Origin: Rahnella aquatilis CIP 78.65 = ATCC 33071
Lineage (GTDB): Bacteria > Pseudomonadota > Gammaproteobacteria > Enterobacterales > Enterobacteriaceae
Reading direction: 5' to 3'
Length of the DNA stretch: 64,000 nucleotides
Assembly: GCF_000241955.1 (NCBI RefSeq)
Contig: NC_016835.1
Span: 248,001 to 312,000, forward strand
Part shown: one piece after another, positions 1 to 7,430 of the stretch
How the letters are laid out: each line of letters begins with the position of its first letter
How positions within the stretch are numbered: position 1 is the first letter of the stretch
Notes under the pieces: model-generated
Databases searched by the model: none
Seen by the model: only the letters and a program-made list of their open reading frames with translations
What the model was told of the DNA's origin: nothing
Translations under genes and position numbers: made by a program

Positions 1-487
1 TGCCAATCGCGCTCCAGCCTTCGACACAAATGTGTCGCGTCACCTGGCTGACCTGCGCCATGTTGTACAGCGCCGGCAGTGACCATTCGCGTTTATCCAG
101 CGCCAGACCGGCGATTTTCAGGCGATAGTCGTTACCGTCGACCTGTGGCGCATCTTCTTCGGCATAAAACGCATTAAACGGAAACGGACGGGTGATCATC
201 GATTCGGCATACACCGGCGCGAGACGCGTTGAGCCGAACAGCCAGCCCTGTACACGGTCATTGAAACCGGAGATTTTGCCGAGTGCGTTTTCCACGCTGG
301 CGTTATCGCTGATATCGCAACCGGTCAGCATCGCGACGCCGCCGAGCGTCAGCCCGCGTTGTAAAAACAGGCGACGGGAAGGCGCATCCAGTTCGCGGAT
401 AATCTGCTTTTGGGCTTCCTGTACAATCGCCTCGCTGTCAGCGGTGCTGAAAATCTGGCTGATGGTTTTTTTAATAAGTTTTTTCAT
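1..487 (-). CDS. Molybdopterin-dependent oxidoreductase, sulfite oxidase/YedY-like (3' end outside window)
   Basis: The gene enters at ATG 487 and runs off the left edge, so only about 162 N-terminal residues are visible. The N-terminus has a twin-arginine-like stretch (SRRLFLQRGLTLGG, about residues 37-50) followed by LTGC, which would fit an exported and possibly lipidated protein. Near the visible end the motif RHICVEGWSAIG matches the segment of sulfite-oxidase-fold enzymes that carries the molybdenum-ligating cysteine. The cytochrome b gene lies 9 bp upstream on the same strand, so the two probably form an exported molybdoenzyme with a membrane electron partner. The substrate cannot be judged from this fragment. 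Confidence 0.8.
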   Translation of the reverse strand, partial: MKKLIKKTISQIFSTADSEAIVQEAQKQIIRELDAPSRRLFLQRGLTLGGVAMLTGCDISDNASVENALGKISGFNDRVQGWLFGSTRLAPVYAESMITRPFPFNAFYAEEDAPQVDGNDYRLKIAGLALDKREWSLPALYNMAQVSQVTRHICVEGWSAIG

Positions 488-496
488 GGGGTTTCC

Positions 497-1123
497 TCAG
501 CGACCACGCAGCATGGCAATCAGCGTTTTTGGCACCAGCGCCACCATCACGATATGCAGCACCACAAATCCCACCAGCGACGCCATCGCCAGAAAATGGA
601 CGTAACGCGCGGTATCGAAGCCGCCCATCAGTGCGCGCAGCAGCGGAAACTGCACCGATTTCCACACCACCAGTCCGGAAATCACCAGCACGATGCCGTC
701 GAACATCACGAAAACGTAGGCGGCGCGCTGCACCATGTTGTAGTGACGTAAATCATCGTGTTTCAGCTTGCCGCGCAGGGCGGCGCAAAAATCATTGAAG
801 ATGCCGCGCGGCGTCAGCGGCCAGAATTTCTGTTTCATCCGGCCGGTAAAAATATTCATCAGCAGATAAAACAGGCCATTGAAACCGAACAGCCACATCC
901 CGGCGAAATGCCACTGAATAGCGCCGCCCAACCAGCCACCGAGCGTGAGGGTGGAGGGGAAATCAAAATTAAACAGCGGCGACGCGTTATAAATCTGCCA
1001 GCCGCTGGTCACCATAATCAGCACCGCCAGCGCATTCAGCCAGTGGGTCAGCCGCAGCCACAAAGGGTGCACCGTGGCCGGTTTGGATTTTGCCTGATGA
1101 GGTAAGTCCGTGTGTATTGTCAT
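497..1123 (-). CDS. Cytochrome b561-type membrane subunit
   Basis: This 208-residue protein has four to five hydrophobic segments and histidines in membrane contexts (LWLRLTHWLNAL near residue 25, IQWHFAGMWLFG near 70, FLAMASLVGFVVLHIV near 180). These are typical of di-haem cytochrome b subunits of the Ni-hydrogenase/thiosulfate-reductase type. It is the first gene of a two-gene operon with the molybdopterin enzyme and would pass electrons between that exported subunit and the quinone pool. The divergent two-component system 150 bp away is a candidate regulator. The role is inferred from family and context. Confidence 0.82.
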   Translation of the reverse strand: MTIHTDLPHQAKSKPATVHPLWLRLTHWLNALAVLIMVTSGWQIYNASPLFNFDFPSTLTLGGWLGGAIQWHFAGMWLFGFNGLFYLLMNIFTGRMKQKFWPLTPRGIFNDFCAALRGKLKHDDLRHYNMVQRAAYVFVMFDGIVLVISGLVVWKSVQFPLLRALMGGFDTARYVHFLAMASLVGFVVLHIVMVALVPKTLIAMLRGR

Positions 1124-1276
1124 AATGAAGTCCGGCTGTCCGCCCTGTGATGTGGTGAGTATTAAGCGGATTTGTTCCCCGAGACCTCACGCAAAGTTAA
1201 ATAAAATGTGATAACTCGGCGGGCCTGGCTTGTGTAGACTCAAACCATGGGAAAACGCCACGTTTTGGGATAACAC

Positions 1277-1999
1277 ATGGATAAGACGAAGAAGATCCTG
1301 ATCGTTGAAGATGACGGGGATATCGCAGAATTGCTCAGCCTGCATCTGCGTGATGAAGGTTATGAAATTACCCACGCCGCCGATGGCAATCTGGGGGTGG
1401 CACATCTGGAGAAAGGTGGCTGGGACGCGCTGATCCTGGATCTGATGCTGCCGGGCGTCGATGGGCTGGAAATCTGCCGCCGGGCCCGCAATATGACGCG
1501 TTACACGCCGATCATTATTATCAGTGCGCGTTCCAGCGAAGTGCACCGTGTGCTCGGGCTGGAACTGGGTGCGGACGATTATCTGGCAAAACCTTTCTCC
1601 ATGCTGGAACTGGTGGCGCGGGTCAAGGCACTGTTCCGGCGGCAGGAAGCGATGAGCCGTAATATGAAGATGGACGCCGGTACGCTGAGTTTCTCCGGTC
1701 TGGTGATCGACCCGATTGCGCGTGACGTCATGCTCAATCATCAGCCGGTCGAGCTGACCCCGCGCGAATTTGATCTGTTGTACTTCTTTGCCAAAAATCC
1801 CGGCAAAGTGTTCTCGCGACTCAGTCTGTTAAATCAGGTCTGGGGCTATGAACATGAAGGGTATGAACATACGGTAAACACCCATATCAACCGGCTGCGC
1901 ATCAAGATAGAAGCCAATCCGGCCGAGCCGGAACGGATCCTGACCGTGTGGGGAAAAGGCTATAAATTCGTGTCCTCTTCTGAGGAGTCACAAGGGTAA
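1277..1999 (+). CDS. OmpR-family response regulator
   Basis: The protein has 240 residues. The receiver domain opens with ILIVEDD, has the phospho-acceptor aspartate in LILDLMLPG at residue 55, and the conserved lysine in DYLAKPFS. A winged-helix DNA-binding domain follows (LTPREFDLLYFFAKNPGKVFSR, then VWGY and HINRLRIKIE, about residues 160-230). The stop lies 3 bp before the histidine kinase start, so the pair is co-transcribed. It diverges from the molybdoenzyme/cytochrome b genes, which makes that operon a plausible target. No specific orthologue was recognised. Confidence 0.9.
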   Translation: MDKTKKILIVEDDGDIAELLSLHLRDEGYEITHAADGNLGVAHLEKGGWDALILDLMLPGVDGLEICRRARNMTRYTPIIIISARSSEVHRVLGLELGADDYLAKPFSMLELVARVKALFRRQEAMSRNMKMDAGTLSFSGLVIDPIARDVMLNHQPVELTPREFDLLYFFAKNPGKVFSRLSLLNQVWGYEHEGYEHTVNTHINRLRIKIEANPAEPERILTVWGKGYKFVSSSEESQG

Positions 2000-2002
2000 A
2001 TC

Positions 2003-3469
2003 ATGAAAAATCTCACGCTGGCGCAACGACTGACCCTGGTGTTTACGGGGCTGCTGATCGCCTGTTGCGCGTTTTCCGGTTACATGCAGGTGCGCTCGAG
2101 CAACCAGTACAGCCAGTCGGTGATCCAGCGTCTGTCGGCCAACCTGGCGACACAGATCGCAGCAAATAATCCACTGCTCAGCCAGGGGAACTGGGATCCG
2201 AAAGCGGTTCATACGCTGTTTGATCAACTGATGGCGGTGAACCCAAGTGTTGAGGTCTATCTCCTCGATAAAGACGGCAATATCGTCGGTAATGCTGCGC
2301 CCCCCGGACGACTGCAACAGCAGAAGATTGATTTAGCGCCGGTGAACGCGCTATTAAACGGCGCGAAAATGCCGGTATATGGCGAGAATCCGCGGGATCC
2401 GCAAACGCGTCAGGTATTCAGCGCCGCGCCCTTGCGGGTGGACGGTATCATCAAGGGTTATGTGTACATCATTCTTCTCGGCGATCAATACACTGCGCTG
2501 ACCAGCGACGCGCAGTATCAGTCGGCGATTTCTCTGGCGCTGCGGTCTATGGGGCTTGTGGCGCTGTTTGGCCTGCTGGCGGGCGCGCTGGCGTTCCGCT
2601 GGGTGACGCGCCCGGTGCGTAAACTCACGTCGCAGATTGCCCGGCTTGATACCGGCGGCATGGAGGCGATTCAGGCGCTGGCAAAAACGAATACGCCGGC
2701 CGGTGCAGCCCGCGATGAAGTCACGCAACTGCAACAGGCGTTTGTCGCGCTGGCAAAACGCATCGACCAGCAATGGCAAAGCCTGATGGTGCAGGATCAG
2801 CAACGCCGCGAATTTATCGCCAATATTTCCCATGACCTGCGCACGCCGCTGACCTCCCTGCACGGATATCTGGAAACGCTGTCGGTAAAAGCCGATCATC
2901 TGAGTGATGAGGACCGCCAGCGTTATCTGAATATTGCCCTGACGCAAAGTAAAAAAGTCGGGCGGCTGGCACAGGAATTATTTGAGCTGGCGCGGCTGGA
3001 ATACGGCGTCGTGAAACCGCAGAAAGAGCCTTTCTCGCTGAGCGAACTGGTGCAGGATGTTTTCCAGAAATTTGAACTGGCAACTGAAACCCGCGGGCAA
3101 AAATTACTGGCCGATATCACGCCGGGTATTCCGCTGGTGAATGCGGATTTAGGGATGATTGAACGGGTGCTGACCAATTTGCTGGATAACGCCATTCGTT
3201 TCACGCCGGAAGGTGGGGTGATCGAAATAAAACTGTGGAAACAGGCAGGGCAGGTGATGGTGCAACTGAAAGACAGCGGGCCGGGCATTGCGCCAGAGCT
3301 GAAAGACAGTCTGTTCGTCCGTCCGTCGATCCTCAGTACCAACAAACACCGTGCTGGCGGGCTGGGGCTGATGATTGTCCGTCGCATTTTGCAACTGCAC
3401 GGCAGCGATATTAAGCTTATCGAACAGCCGAAACACGGTGCCTGTTTCCAGTTTTCTGTGCCGCTCTGA
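2003..3469 (+). CDS. Sensor histidine kinase, EnvZ/BaeS type
   Basis: The protein has 488 residues. A membrane helix lies near residues 8-28, followed by a periplasmic sensor region of about 150 residues, a second helix near 178-200, a HAMP linker (FRWVTRPVRKL), and a HisKA domain with the phosphorylated histidine in NISHDLRTPLTS (residue 277). The HATPase domain has the N box (LLDNAIRFTP) and G boxes (DSGPGIAPE, GGLGLMIVRRIL). It pairs with the regulator 3 bp upstream. The periplasmic domain would receive the signal, whose identity is not evident. Confidence 0.9.
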   Translation: MKNLTLAQRLTLVFTGLLIACCAFSGYMQVRSSNQYSQSVIQRLSANLATQIAANNPLLSQGNWDPKAVHTLFDQLMAVNPSVEVYLLDKDGNIVGNAAPPGRLQQQKIDLAPVNALLNGAKMPVYGENPRDPQTRQVFSAAPLRVDGIIKGYVYIILLGDQYTALTSDAQYQSAISLALRSMGLVALFGLLAGALAFRWVTRPVRKLTSQIARLDTGGMEAIQALAKTNTPAGAARDEVTQLQQAFVALAKRIDQQWQSLMVQDQQRREFIANISHDLRTPLTSLHGYLETLSVKADHLSDEDRQRYLNIALTQSKKVGRLAQELFELARLEYGVVKPQKEPFSLSELVQDVFQKFELATETRGQKLLADITPGIPLVNADLGMIERVLTNLLDNAIRFTPEGGVIEIKLWKQAGQVMVQLKDSGPGIAPELKDSLFVRPSILSTNKHRAGGLGLMIVRRILQLHGSDIKLIEQPKHGACFQFSVPL

Positions 3470-3484
3470 ATCCTGATTATGTTT

Positions 3485-3532
3485 TTGTAACAGCATGAAA
3501 GAGTGAACTATACTCCTTCACTCTTCATGCTG
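3485..3532 (+). promoter_or_regulatory. Candidate sugE promoter overlapped by a long palindrome
   Basis: A -35-like TTGTAA (3485-3490) and a -10-like TATACT (3509-3514) are 18 bp apart and would start transcription just ahead of the guanidine riboswitch. A near-perfect inverted repeat (arms 3491-3507 and 3517-3532, one base bulged) covers the spacer and places the -10 box at its centre. No T-run follows, so it is a poor intrinsic terminator for the upstream kinase gene. An operator is the alternative reading. Confidence 0.4.
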
Positions 3533-3533
3533 A

Positions 3534-3579
3534 CTGGACGACCAGAGACTCAGCCATACTGATGCAGGGACGACCTTGC
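3534..3579 (+). promoter_or_regulatory. Guanidine-II (mini-ykkC) riboswitch
   Basis: Two small hairpins with identical ACGA loops lie just upstream of sugE: CTGG-ACGA-CCAG (3534-3545) and GCAGGG-ACGA-CCTTGC (3564-3579). Twin stem-loops with ACGR loops about 18 bp apart are the defining structure of the guanidine-II class, which commonly precedes SugE-type exporters. The second hairpin lies next to the Shine-Dalgarno sequence near 3586, fitting translational control in which guanidinium binding exposes the ribosome site. Confidence 0.9.
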
Positions 3580-3597
3580 GTGCTTTAAGGAACTGTC

Positions 3598-3918
3598 ATG
3601 GCCTGGGTTTATCTGTTTTTCGCCGGTATTTTTGAAGTGGTCTGGTCGACTGCGATGAAAGAATCCCACGGTTTCACCCGTCTCATTCCCAGTATTCTTA
3701 CCGTTTTCTTTATGATACTCAGCGTCGTTTTGCTGGCGATTTCCATGAAAACGCTGCCCCTCGGCACATCCTACACCGTCTGGGTGGGTATCGGCGCCAT
3801 CGGCGCATTCATTCTCGGTGTGGTGATGTTTGGCGAAAGCCTCAGCCCGCTGCGCGTCATCGCCGTACTGCTGATTTTCTCCGGCGTCATTTTGCTGAAA
3901 GTGGCGACGAAAGGGTAA
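3598..3918 (+). CDS. sugE: SMR-family guanidinium exporter
   Basis: The protein has 106 residues and four predicted membrane helices. It starts MAWVYLFFAGIFEVVWSTAM, carrying the conserved membrane-embedded glutamate (E13) and the small-residue/Trp pattern of the Gdx/SugE subgroup rather than the EmrE subgroup. SugE proteins export guanidinium in exchange for protons as antiparallel dimers. The guanidine-II riboswitch directly upstream supports that function. An intrinsic terminator follows. Length and sequence look intact. Confidence 0.93.
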   Translation: MAWVYLFFAGIFEVVWSTAMKESHGFTRLIPSILTVFFMILSVVLLAISMKTLPLGTSYTVWVGIGAIGAFILGVVMFGESLSPLRVIAVLLIFSGVILLKVATKG

Positions 3919-3940
3919 AAGCGGGAACGCGAAACATGAC

Positions 3941-3972
3941 AAAGCCGCGCTGTAACAGGAGCGGCTTTTTTT
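3941..3972 (+). terminator. Intrinsic terminator after sugE
   Basis: AAAGCCGC (3941-3948) pairs with GCGGCTTT (3961-3968) around a 12-base loop, and T residues continue to 3972. It lies 22 bp after the sugE stop and is also positioned to end the convergent regulator gene. Confidence 0.85.
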
Positions 3973-3977
3973 ACATC

Positions 3978-4451
3978 TTACTCACTGCTCTCAAAGAGAG
4001 TCCTGAATATCTGCTGAGAAACAGGCACCAGCCCGACTTTCAGACCAAAGGGTTTGAACAGTCTGTTGATGATGTCAGGGGTATAATTTCCTTTATCATT
4101 TTCTACTTCTGACAGTGACTTACGCGATACGGAAACCAATTTCGCGAAAGTGTCCTGCTTTAATCCCAGCACAGTGATCCGCAGAGCTTTTAACGCTTGT
4201 CCCTGCGTTATTTCACCCAAAAGTAACGCCCGCATGATGTTGAGTCGGGCTTCATTTCTGTCATTGGTGCTGACCGGTTTCGTCAGGCTCGATACTCTTC
4301 GCCGGGTTTGTTTTTTTACCGTGGAAGAGGTTTTTTCCTGAGCCAGCATTTGTCCGGCGTCACGCCGCGAATGATTCGCATCATTTTTTTTCGCCCGTAT
4401 TTTAGCGATGGTGCTTTTCGCTGAATCGGCCGCAATCAGAGGTTCTTTCAT
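3978..4451 (-). CDS. XRE/HipB-type helix-turn-helix protein
   Basis: The protein has 157 residues. The first 70 are basic and low in complexity (rich in K, R, S, T). A helix-turn-helix follows at about residues 95-150 (LGLKQDTFAKLVSVSRKSLSEVENDK, cited here by its core FAKLVSVSRKSLSE), matching the HipB/XRE fold. Such proteins often act as antitoxin-repressors, but no HipA-like kinase lies next to it. Its start at 4451 overlaps the preceding ORF by 50 bp, and the RBS is weak. The regulator call is sound; the target is unknown. Confidence 0.65.
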   Translation of the reverse strand: MKEPLIAADSAKSTIAKIRAKKNDANHSRRDAGQMLAQEKTSSTVKKQTRRRVSSLTKPVSTNDRNEARLNIMRALLLGEITQGQALKALRITVLGLKQDTFAKLVSVSRKSLSEVENDKGNYTPDIINRLFKPFGLKVGLVPVSQQIFRTLFESSE

Positions 4452-4848
4452 AACAGCCCCAGCGGCGCAATTTTTCGGGAATAAAACTGAAACTTATCGC
4501 AGGCATGTTCAGGATCTGTTGCGGTATGCCACGGGCAGCAAGTCGTTCTTTCAGACCTGTCAGTTGATTTGCCGTACTCTGCAGAGCCGCCAGTAAAGTT
4601 TCTGCTGGCACGAGATCATCCAGTGATTGTGCAATTCCGGGATAATCGTATTCACCGCCAATTTCCAGCGGAGCCTTCCATTTTGTCGTTCTGGCAATCC
4701 CTTCAGGGTCGGCTTTCATCGGCGCAAAATCGTATGCCGCGCAGCGTTGACACGATTTGCGCGTCCGCACCGGCCATTCCTGCGCGGTCAGCTTAACCAG
4801 TTCTGCGTCGACACCGCTGCCTGCGCCAAAAATCAGCAAAGTATTCAA
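4402..4848 (-). CDS. Hypothetical protein, probably part of a decayed locus
   Basis: The open frame of about 148 codons begins at a TTG (4848) preceded by GAGAGAAAC and ends inside the XRE gene. The predicted protein has an N-terminal LLIFGAGSGVDAELVKL stretch that recalls a nucleotide or SAM-binding loop, and a C(x2)C pair (SCQRCAAYDF). No family was recognised. The last 17 residues are out of character and overlap the regulator. A truncated or frameshifted gene is as likely as a functional one. Confidence 0.35.
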   Translation of the reverse strand: MNTLLIFGAGSGVDAELVKLTAQEWPVRTRKSCQRCAAYDFAPMKADPEGIARTTKWKAPLEIGGEYDYPGIAQSLDDLVPAETLLAALQSTANQLTGLKERLAARGIPQQILNMPAISFSFIPEKLRRWGCYERTSDCGRFSEKHHR

Positions 4849-5029
4849 GGTTGTTTCTCTCTCTCAAATCGGTCAGGAATTGCAGGTCATCCGTGGGCGT
4901 CGCTGCGGTCATCATCATGATCGGTTTTTGTCCGGCATCAAGCTGCTGGTAATACATATTCAGGTTACGTGCCGTCATATACGGTTGACCATCCAAATTA
5001 CCGCCCGCACCGCTTGAGATTGTGTGCAT
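4793..5029 (-). pseudogene. Truncated ORF fragment upstream of the hypothetical gene
   Basis: About 60 codons from 5029 to 4850 read like genuine coding sequence (for example LDAGQKPIMMMTAATPTDD). The frame has an in-frame stop just upstream, no good RBS, and an out-of-character tail that overlaps the next ORF. A run of AG dinucleotides near 4855-4862 sits where the coding signal changes frame. A 5'-truncated gene with a slippage frameshift is the simplest reading. The family was not recognised. Confidence 0.35.
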
Positions 5030-5060
5030 CCTTTTCGGGCGTTCCGGTTTGATAACCTTT

Positions 5061-5186
5061 TTGATTCAATTTCTGGTGTAAACAATAATAAATTTCCCAT
5101 GGATCATTATTAATATAATTCAGCGTAATATAAGTATGAAAAATTCTTTATCAGGATGTTAAAATATTAACATCCTGCTTTTTTTT
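5061..5186 (+). ncRNA. Candidate small RNA gene (promoter to strong terminator)
   Basis: A strong intrinsic terminator (CAGGATGTTAA at 5152-5162, a 4-base loop, its perfect complement at 5167-5177, then eight Ts from 5179) has no plus-strand gene in front of it, because the preceding genes read leftward. A promoter-like pair lies upstream: TTGATT (5061-5066) and AATAAT (5084-5089) with a 17-bp spacer. Transcription from about 5096 would give an RNA of about 90 nt, the size of typical Hfq-dependent RNAs. No known enterobacterial sRNA was recognised in it. Confidence 0.4.
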
Positions 5187-5353
5187 CTGCATCTCGTTGT
5201 CCAATCGTTGTATTTAGTGACGGTATTAATGCCTGATATTTCCCATCAGAATGCTATTATGTAAAAGCGGGTGGTTTGAAAAATAATCATATGTTTATTA
5301 GCCAGATAGCGTATTTTTTGGACATTTATCGTTAAAATTAAACAGGAGTTTTT

Positions 5354-5572
5354 ATGAAAAAATTATTAAGCGGAGTGGCTGTTATGGGCATCATGTTTGC
5401 TGTCAGTGCCTGTTCCAGTGATTATATCATTTCAACCAATGACGGGCATATGATCACCACACATGGCAAGCCGGTGAAAGATAAAGATACGGGTCTGATA
5501 TCTTATAAAGATACTGATGGCAGTATTCATCAGGTCCATCAGGGTGATGTCAAAGAGATTGTCGAAAAATAA
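5354..5572 (+). CDS. YgdI/YgdR-family small lipoprotein
   Basis: The protein has 72 residues. A lipoprotein signal ends in the lipobox VSAC (Cys near residue 20) and is followed by the compact SH3-like DUF903 domain: DYIISTNDGHMITTHGKP and a later YKDTDGSIHQV stretch. An RBS (CAGGAG) precedes the ATG. Family members are abundant small lipoproteins of unknown role. The gene stands alone; the region 4849-5353 before it holds no other gene apart from the decayed fragment and the candidate sRNA. Confidence 0.88.
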   Translation: MKKLLSGVAVMGIMFAVSACSSDYIISTNDGHMITTHGKPVKDKDTGLISYKDTDGSIHQVHQGDVKEIVEK

Positions 5573-5591
5573 GTGCGCTGGCACAGGATCC

Positions 5592-5612
5592 GCCATTAAT
5601 ATCATTAATGGC
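5592..5612. other. Perfect 9-bp stem-loop after the lipoprotein gene
   Basis: GCCATTAAT (5592-5600) and ATTAATGGC (5604-5612) form a perfect hairpin with a 3-base loop, 19 bp after the stop codon. There is no T-run, so it may stabilise the 3' end of the message rather than terminate it. Confidence 0.45.
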
Positions 5613-5739
5613 GTCATCCTCAGGTTAAAAAATATATATCGCAGGAAATCATAGCCGGTTGCCAACCCGAAACGCATAAACCTCCCATTTTCTGATCGCT
5701 TCAGATAATGCCGCGAAAAGCACGTGCTCCAGATTGTAA

Positions 5740-5754
5740 TGATAACTATTATCA
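5740..5754. promoter_or_regulatory. Fur box upstream of fecI
   Basis: TGATAACTATTATCA matches the 7-1-7 Fur consensus TGATAAT-N-ATTATCA at 13 of 14 defined positions. It lies 45 bp before the fecI start, as expected for iron repression of fecIR. Confidence 0.8.
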
Positions 5755-5799
5755 ATTATCATCCAATTGTGAATTTCTGGTCTGGTTATGTAACTTTCT

Positions 5800-6318
5800 A
5801 TGTCCACCAACGCTGCCGTATCGCCCGCCCGCGCGTTTGAAGCGCTGTACAGCTCGCACCACCGCTGGCTGAAAAACTGGCTCCAGTTCAAACTGGGGTC
5901 GGCAAATGACGCCGATGATCTGGCGCAGGATACCTTTATGCGCGTCCTGACCGGTGACAGCGCACAGGAAATTCGCGAACCCAAATCCTTTCTTTGCACC
6001 ATTGCCCGACGCGTCATGGTGGATTTTTTCCGCCGCAACGCGCTGGAACGTGCTTATCTCGACATGCTGGCATTGATGCCGGAAGAGCATATGCCGTCGC
6101 CGGAACAGCGGCAGTGTCTGCTTGAAACATTGCAGCAGATTGACACGATGCTTGACGGGTTGGGCGAAAAAGTGCGTCAGGCTTTTCTGCTTTCCCAGCT
6201 TGAAGGACTGACGTATCCGGTGATCGCTGAACGTCTCAACGTTTCGGTCAGCTCGGTCAAGAAGTACATGGCAAAGGCGACTGAACATTGTTTGTTGTTC
6301 AGCCTGGAACACGGCTGA
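5800..6318 (+). CDS. fecI: ECF sigma factor for ferric citrate transport
   Basis: The protein has 172 residues (E. coli FecI has 173). Region 2 carries DADDLAQDTFMRVL near residue 40. Region 4 has the helix-turn-helix near 135-160 (LEGLTYPVIAERLNVSVSSV). It is followed 5 bp later by fecR and then by fecABCDE, which identifies it. In the E. coli system FecI is released by FecR when FecA binds ferric citrate and then transcribes fecABCDE. The Fur box upstream provides the iron-starvation input. Confidence 0.95.
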   Translation: MSTNAAVSPARAFEALYSSHHRWLKNWLQFKLGSANDADDLAQDTFMRVLTGDSAQEIREPKSFLCTIARRVMVDFFRRNALERAYLDMLALMPEEHMPSPEQRQCLLETLQQIDTMLDGLGEKVRQAFLLSQLEGLTYPVIAERLNVSVSSVKKYMAKATEHCLLFSLEHG

Positions 6319-6323
6319 ACGTG

Positions 6324-7295
6324 ATGAATTCTTCCGTCTCTGATCATCAGCGACTCGCGTTGAAAATGGCCGCCCGGTGGTTCGCCACCTTGTGTTCCGG
6401 CGAGGTTACGCCGCAGCAAAATCAGAAATGGCAGGTCTGGCTGGCGCAGCATGAAGATCATCGCTGGGCATGGCAGCGGGTGGAATCCTTACAGGGCCAG
6501 ATGCACAGCATGCCCGGTAAATTCAGTTATCAGACGCTCAGTCATGCGCACCGGCAATCGGACATCACCCGACGCCGTGTGCTGAAAGGGCTGCTGGTCT
6601 TGCTCGGGCTGGGAGGGACCTGGAAAGCGTGGCAGACGCCTGCCGGACAGGGGCTGCTGGCAGATACGCGCACCTCCACCGGCGAAATCAAAACGCTGCG
6701 TCTGGATGACGGTTCGCAGCTTTCACTCAATACCGCCAGTGCCGCCGATATCCGTTTTACGCCGCAGCAGCGGTTGATCCGCCTGCATCAGGGCGAAATC
6801 CGTATTACCACGGCGCGCGATCCGCAGCCTGTTGCACGGCCTTTTCTGGTGCAAACGCAGCAGGGCATGTTGCGTGCGCTCGGCACGGAATTTATCGTCC
6901 GCCAGTATGATGATGCGACCCGTCTGACCGTGCTGAAACACGCAGTAGAAATTACGCTGCCGGGCCATCCTGTGCCACGTTTGCAGGTCAGCGAAGGCCA
7001 CTCCGTGCGCTTTACCGGCACGGCATTTGGCGAGGTCACGGCGATCGAAAGTGGTGCGGGAAGCTGGAACAAAGGCGTGCTGAGCGTCAGCGACCGGCGA
7101 CTGGCTGAGGTGGTGGACGAACTCGCCCGTTACCGTCACGGGCACCTGAGCTGTGATCCGGCCGTCGCGGATCTGCGCATCAGCGGCACCTTCCCGCTGA
7201 ACGACACCGACAGCGTGCTGAATATTCTCTCGCGCACATTACCCGTAAAAATTCAGACAATGACCCGCTATTGGGTGAACGTGGTACCTGCGTAA
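6324..7295 (+). CDS. fecR: FecR anti-sigma/sigma-regulator membrane protein
   Basis: The start chosen at ATG 6324 gives 323 residues (E. coli 317), beginning MNSSVSDHQRLALKMAARWF. The longer frame from 6288 would overlap fecI. An N-terminal cytoplasmic domain with conserved tryptophans (residues 1-80) binds the sigma factor. A membrane helix follows near 88-105 (RRRVLKGLLVLLGLGG). The periplasmic FecR domain (about 120-320) contacts the signalling domain of FecA. It is co-transcribed with fecI. Confidence 0.94.
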   Translation: MNSSVSDHQRLALKMAARWFATLCSGEVTPQQNQKWQVWLAQHEDHRWAWQRVESLQGQMHSMPGKFSYQTLSHAHRQSDITRRRVLKGLLVLLGLGGTWKAWQTPAGQGLLADTRTSTGEIKTLRLDDGSQLSLNTASAADIRFTPQQRLIRLHQGEIRITTARDPQPVARPFLVQTQQGMLRALGTEFIVRQYDDATRLTVLKHAVEITLPGHPVPRLQVSEGHSVRFTGTAFGEVTAIESGAGSWNKGVLSVSDRRLAEVVDELARYRHGHLSCDPAVADLRISGTFPLNDTDSVLNILSRTLPVKIQTMTRYWVNVVPA

Positions 7296-7324
7296 TGCCG
7301 GTTAAAAATTTCTCTGCAAATAAA

Positions 7325-7400
7325 AATGATAAATAATCGCATTCGCGATTGTCCCTTTTGCATTCTCATCCGACTCCTAAGTAACACGCTCAAAAACACA
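7325..7400 (+). promoter_or_regulatory. fecA promoter region (FecI-type) with a weak Fur-like site
   Basis: The 135-bp gap between fecR and fecA contains CGATTGTCCC followed by a TTCTC stretch (about 7345-7368), resembling the E. coli FecI-dependent fecA promoter as I recall it. A weak Fur-like AATGATAAATAATCGCATT lies at 7325-7343, and a small AATCGC/GCGATT palindrome overlaps it. The exact start point cannot be fixed by eye. Confidence 0.45.
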
Positions 7401-7430
7401 CAGTAAAAAAACATAAAATCTGGAGACGGT

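Noticed and set aside
5432..5755. Minus-strand frame of 107 codons across the lipoprotein gene
   Set aside because: It spans a real gene and an intergenic hairpin, and has no family resemblance.
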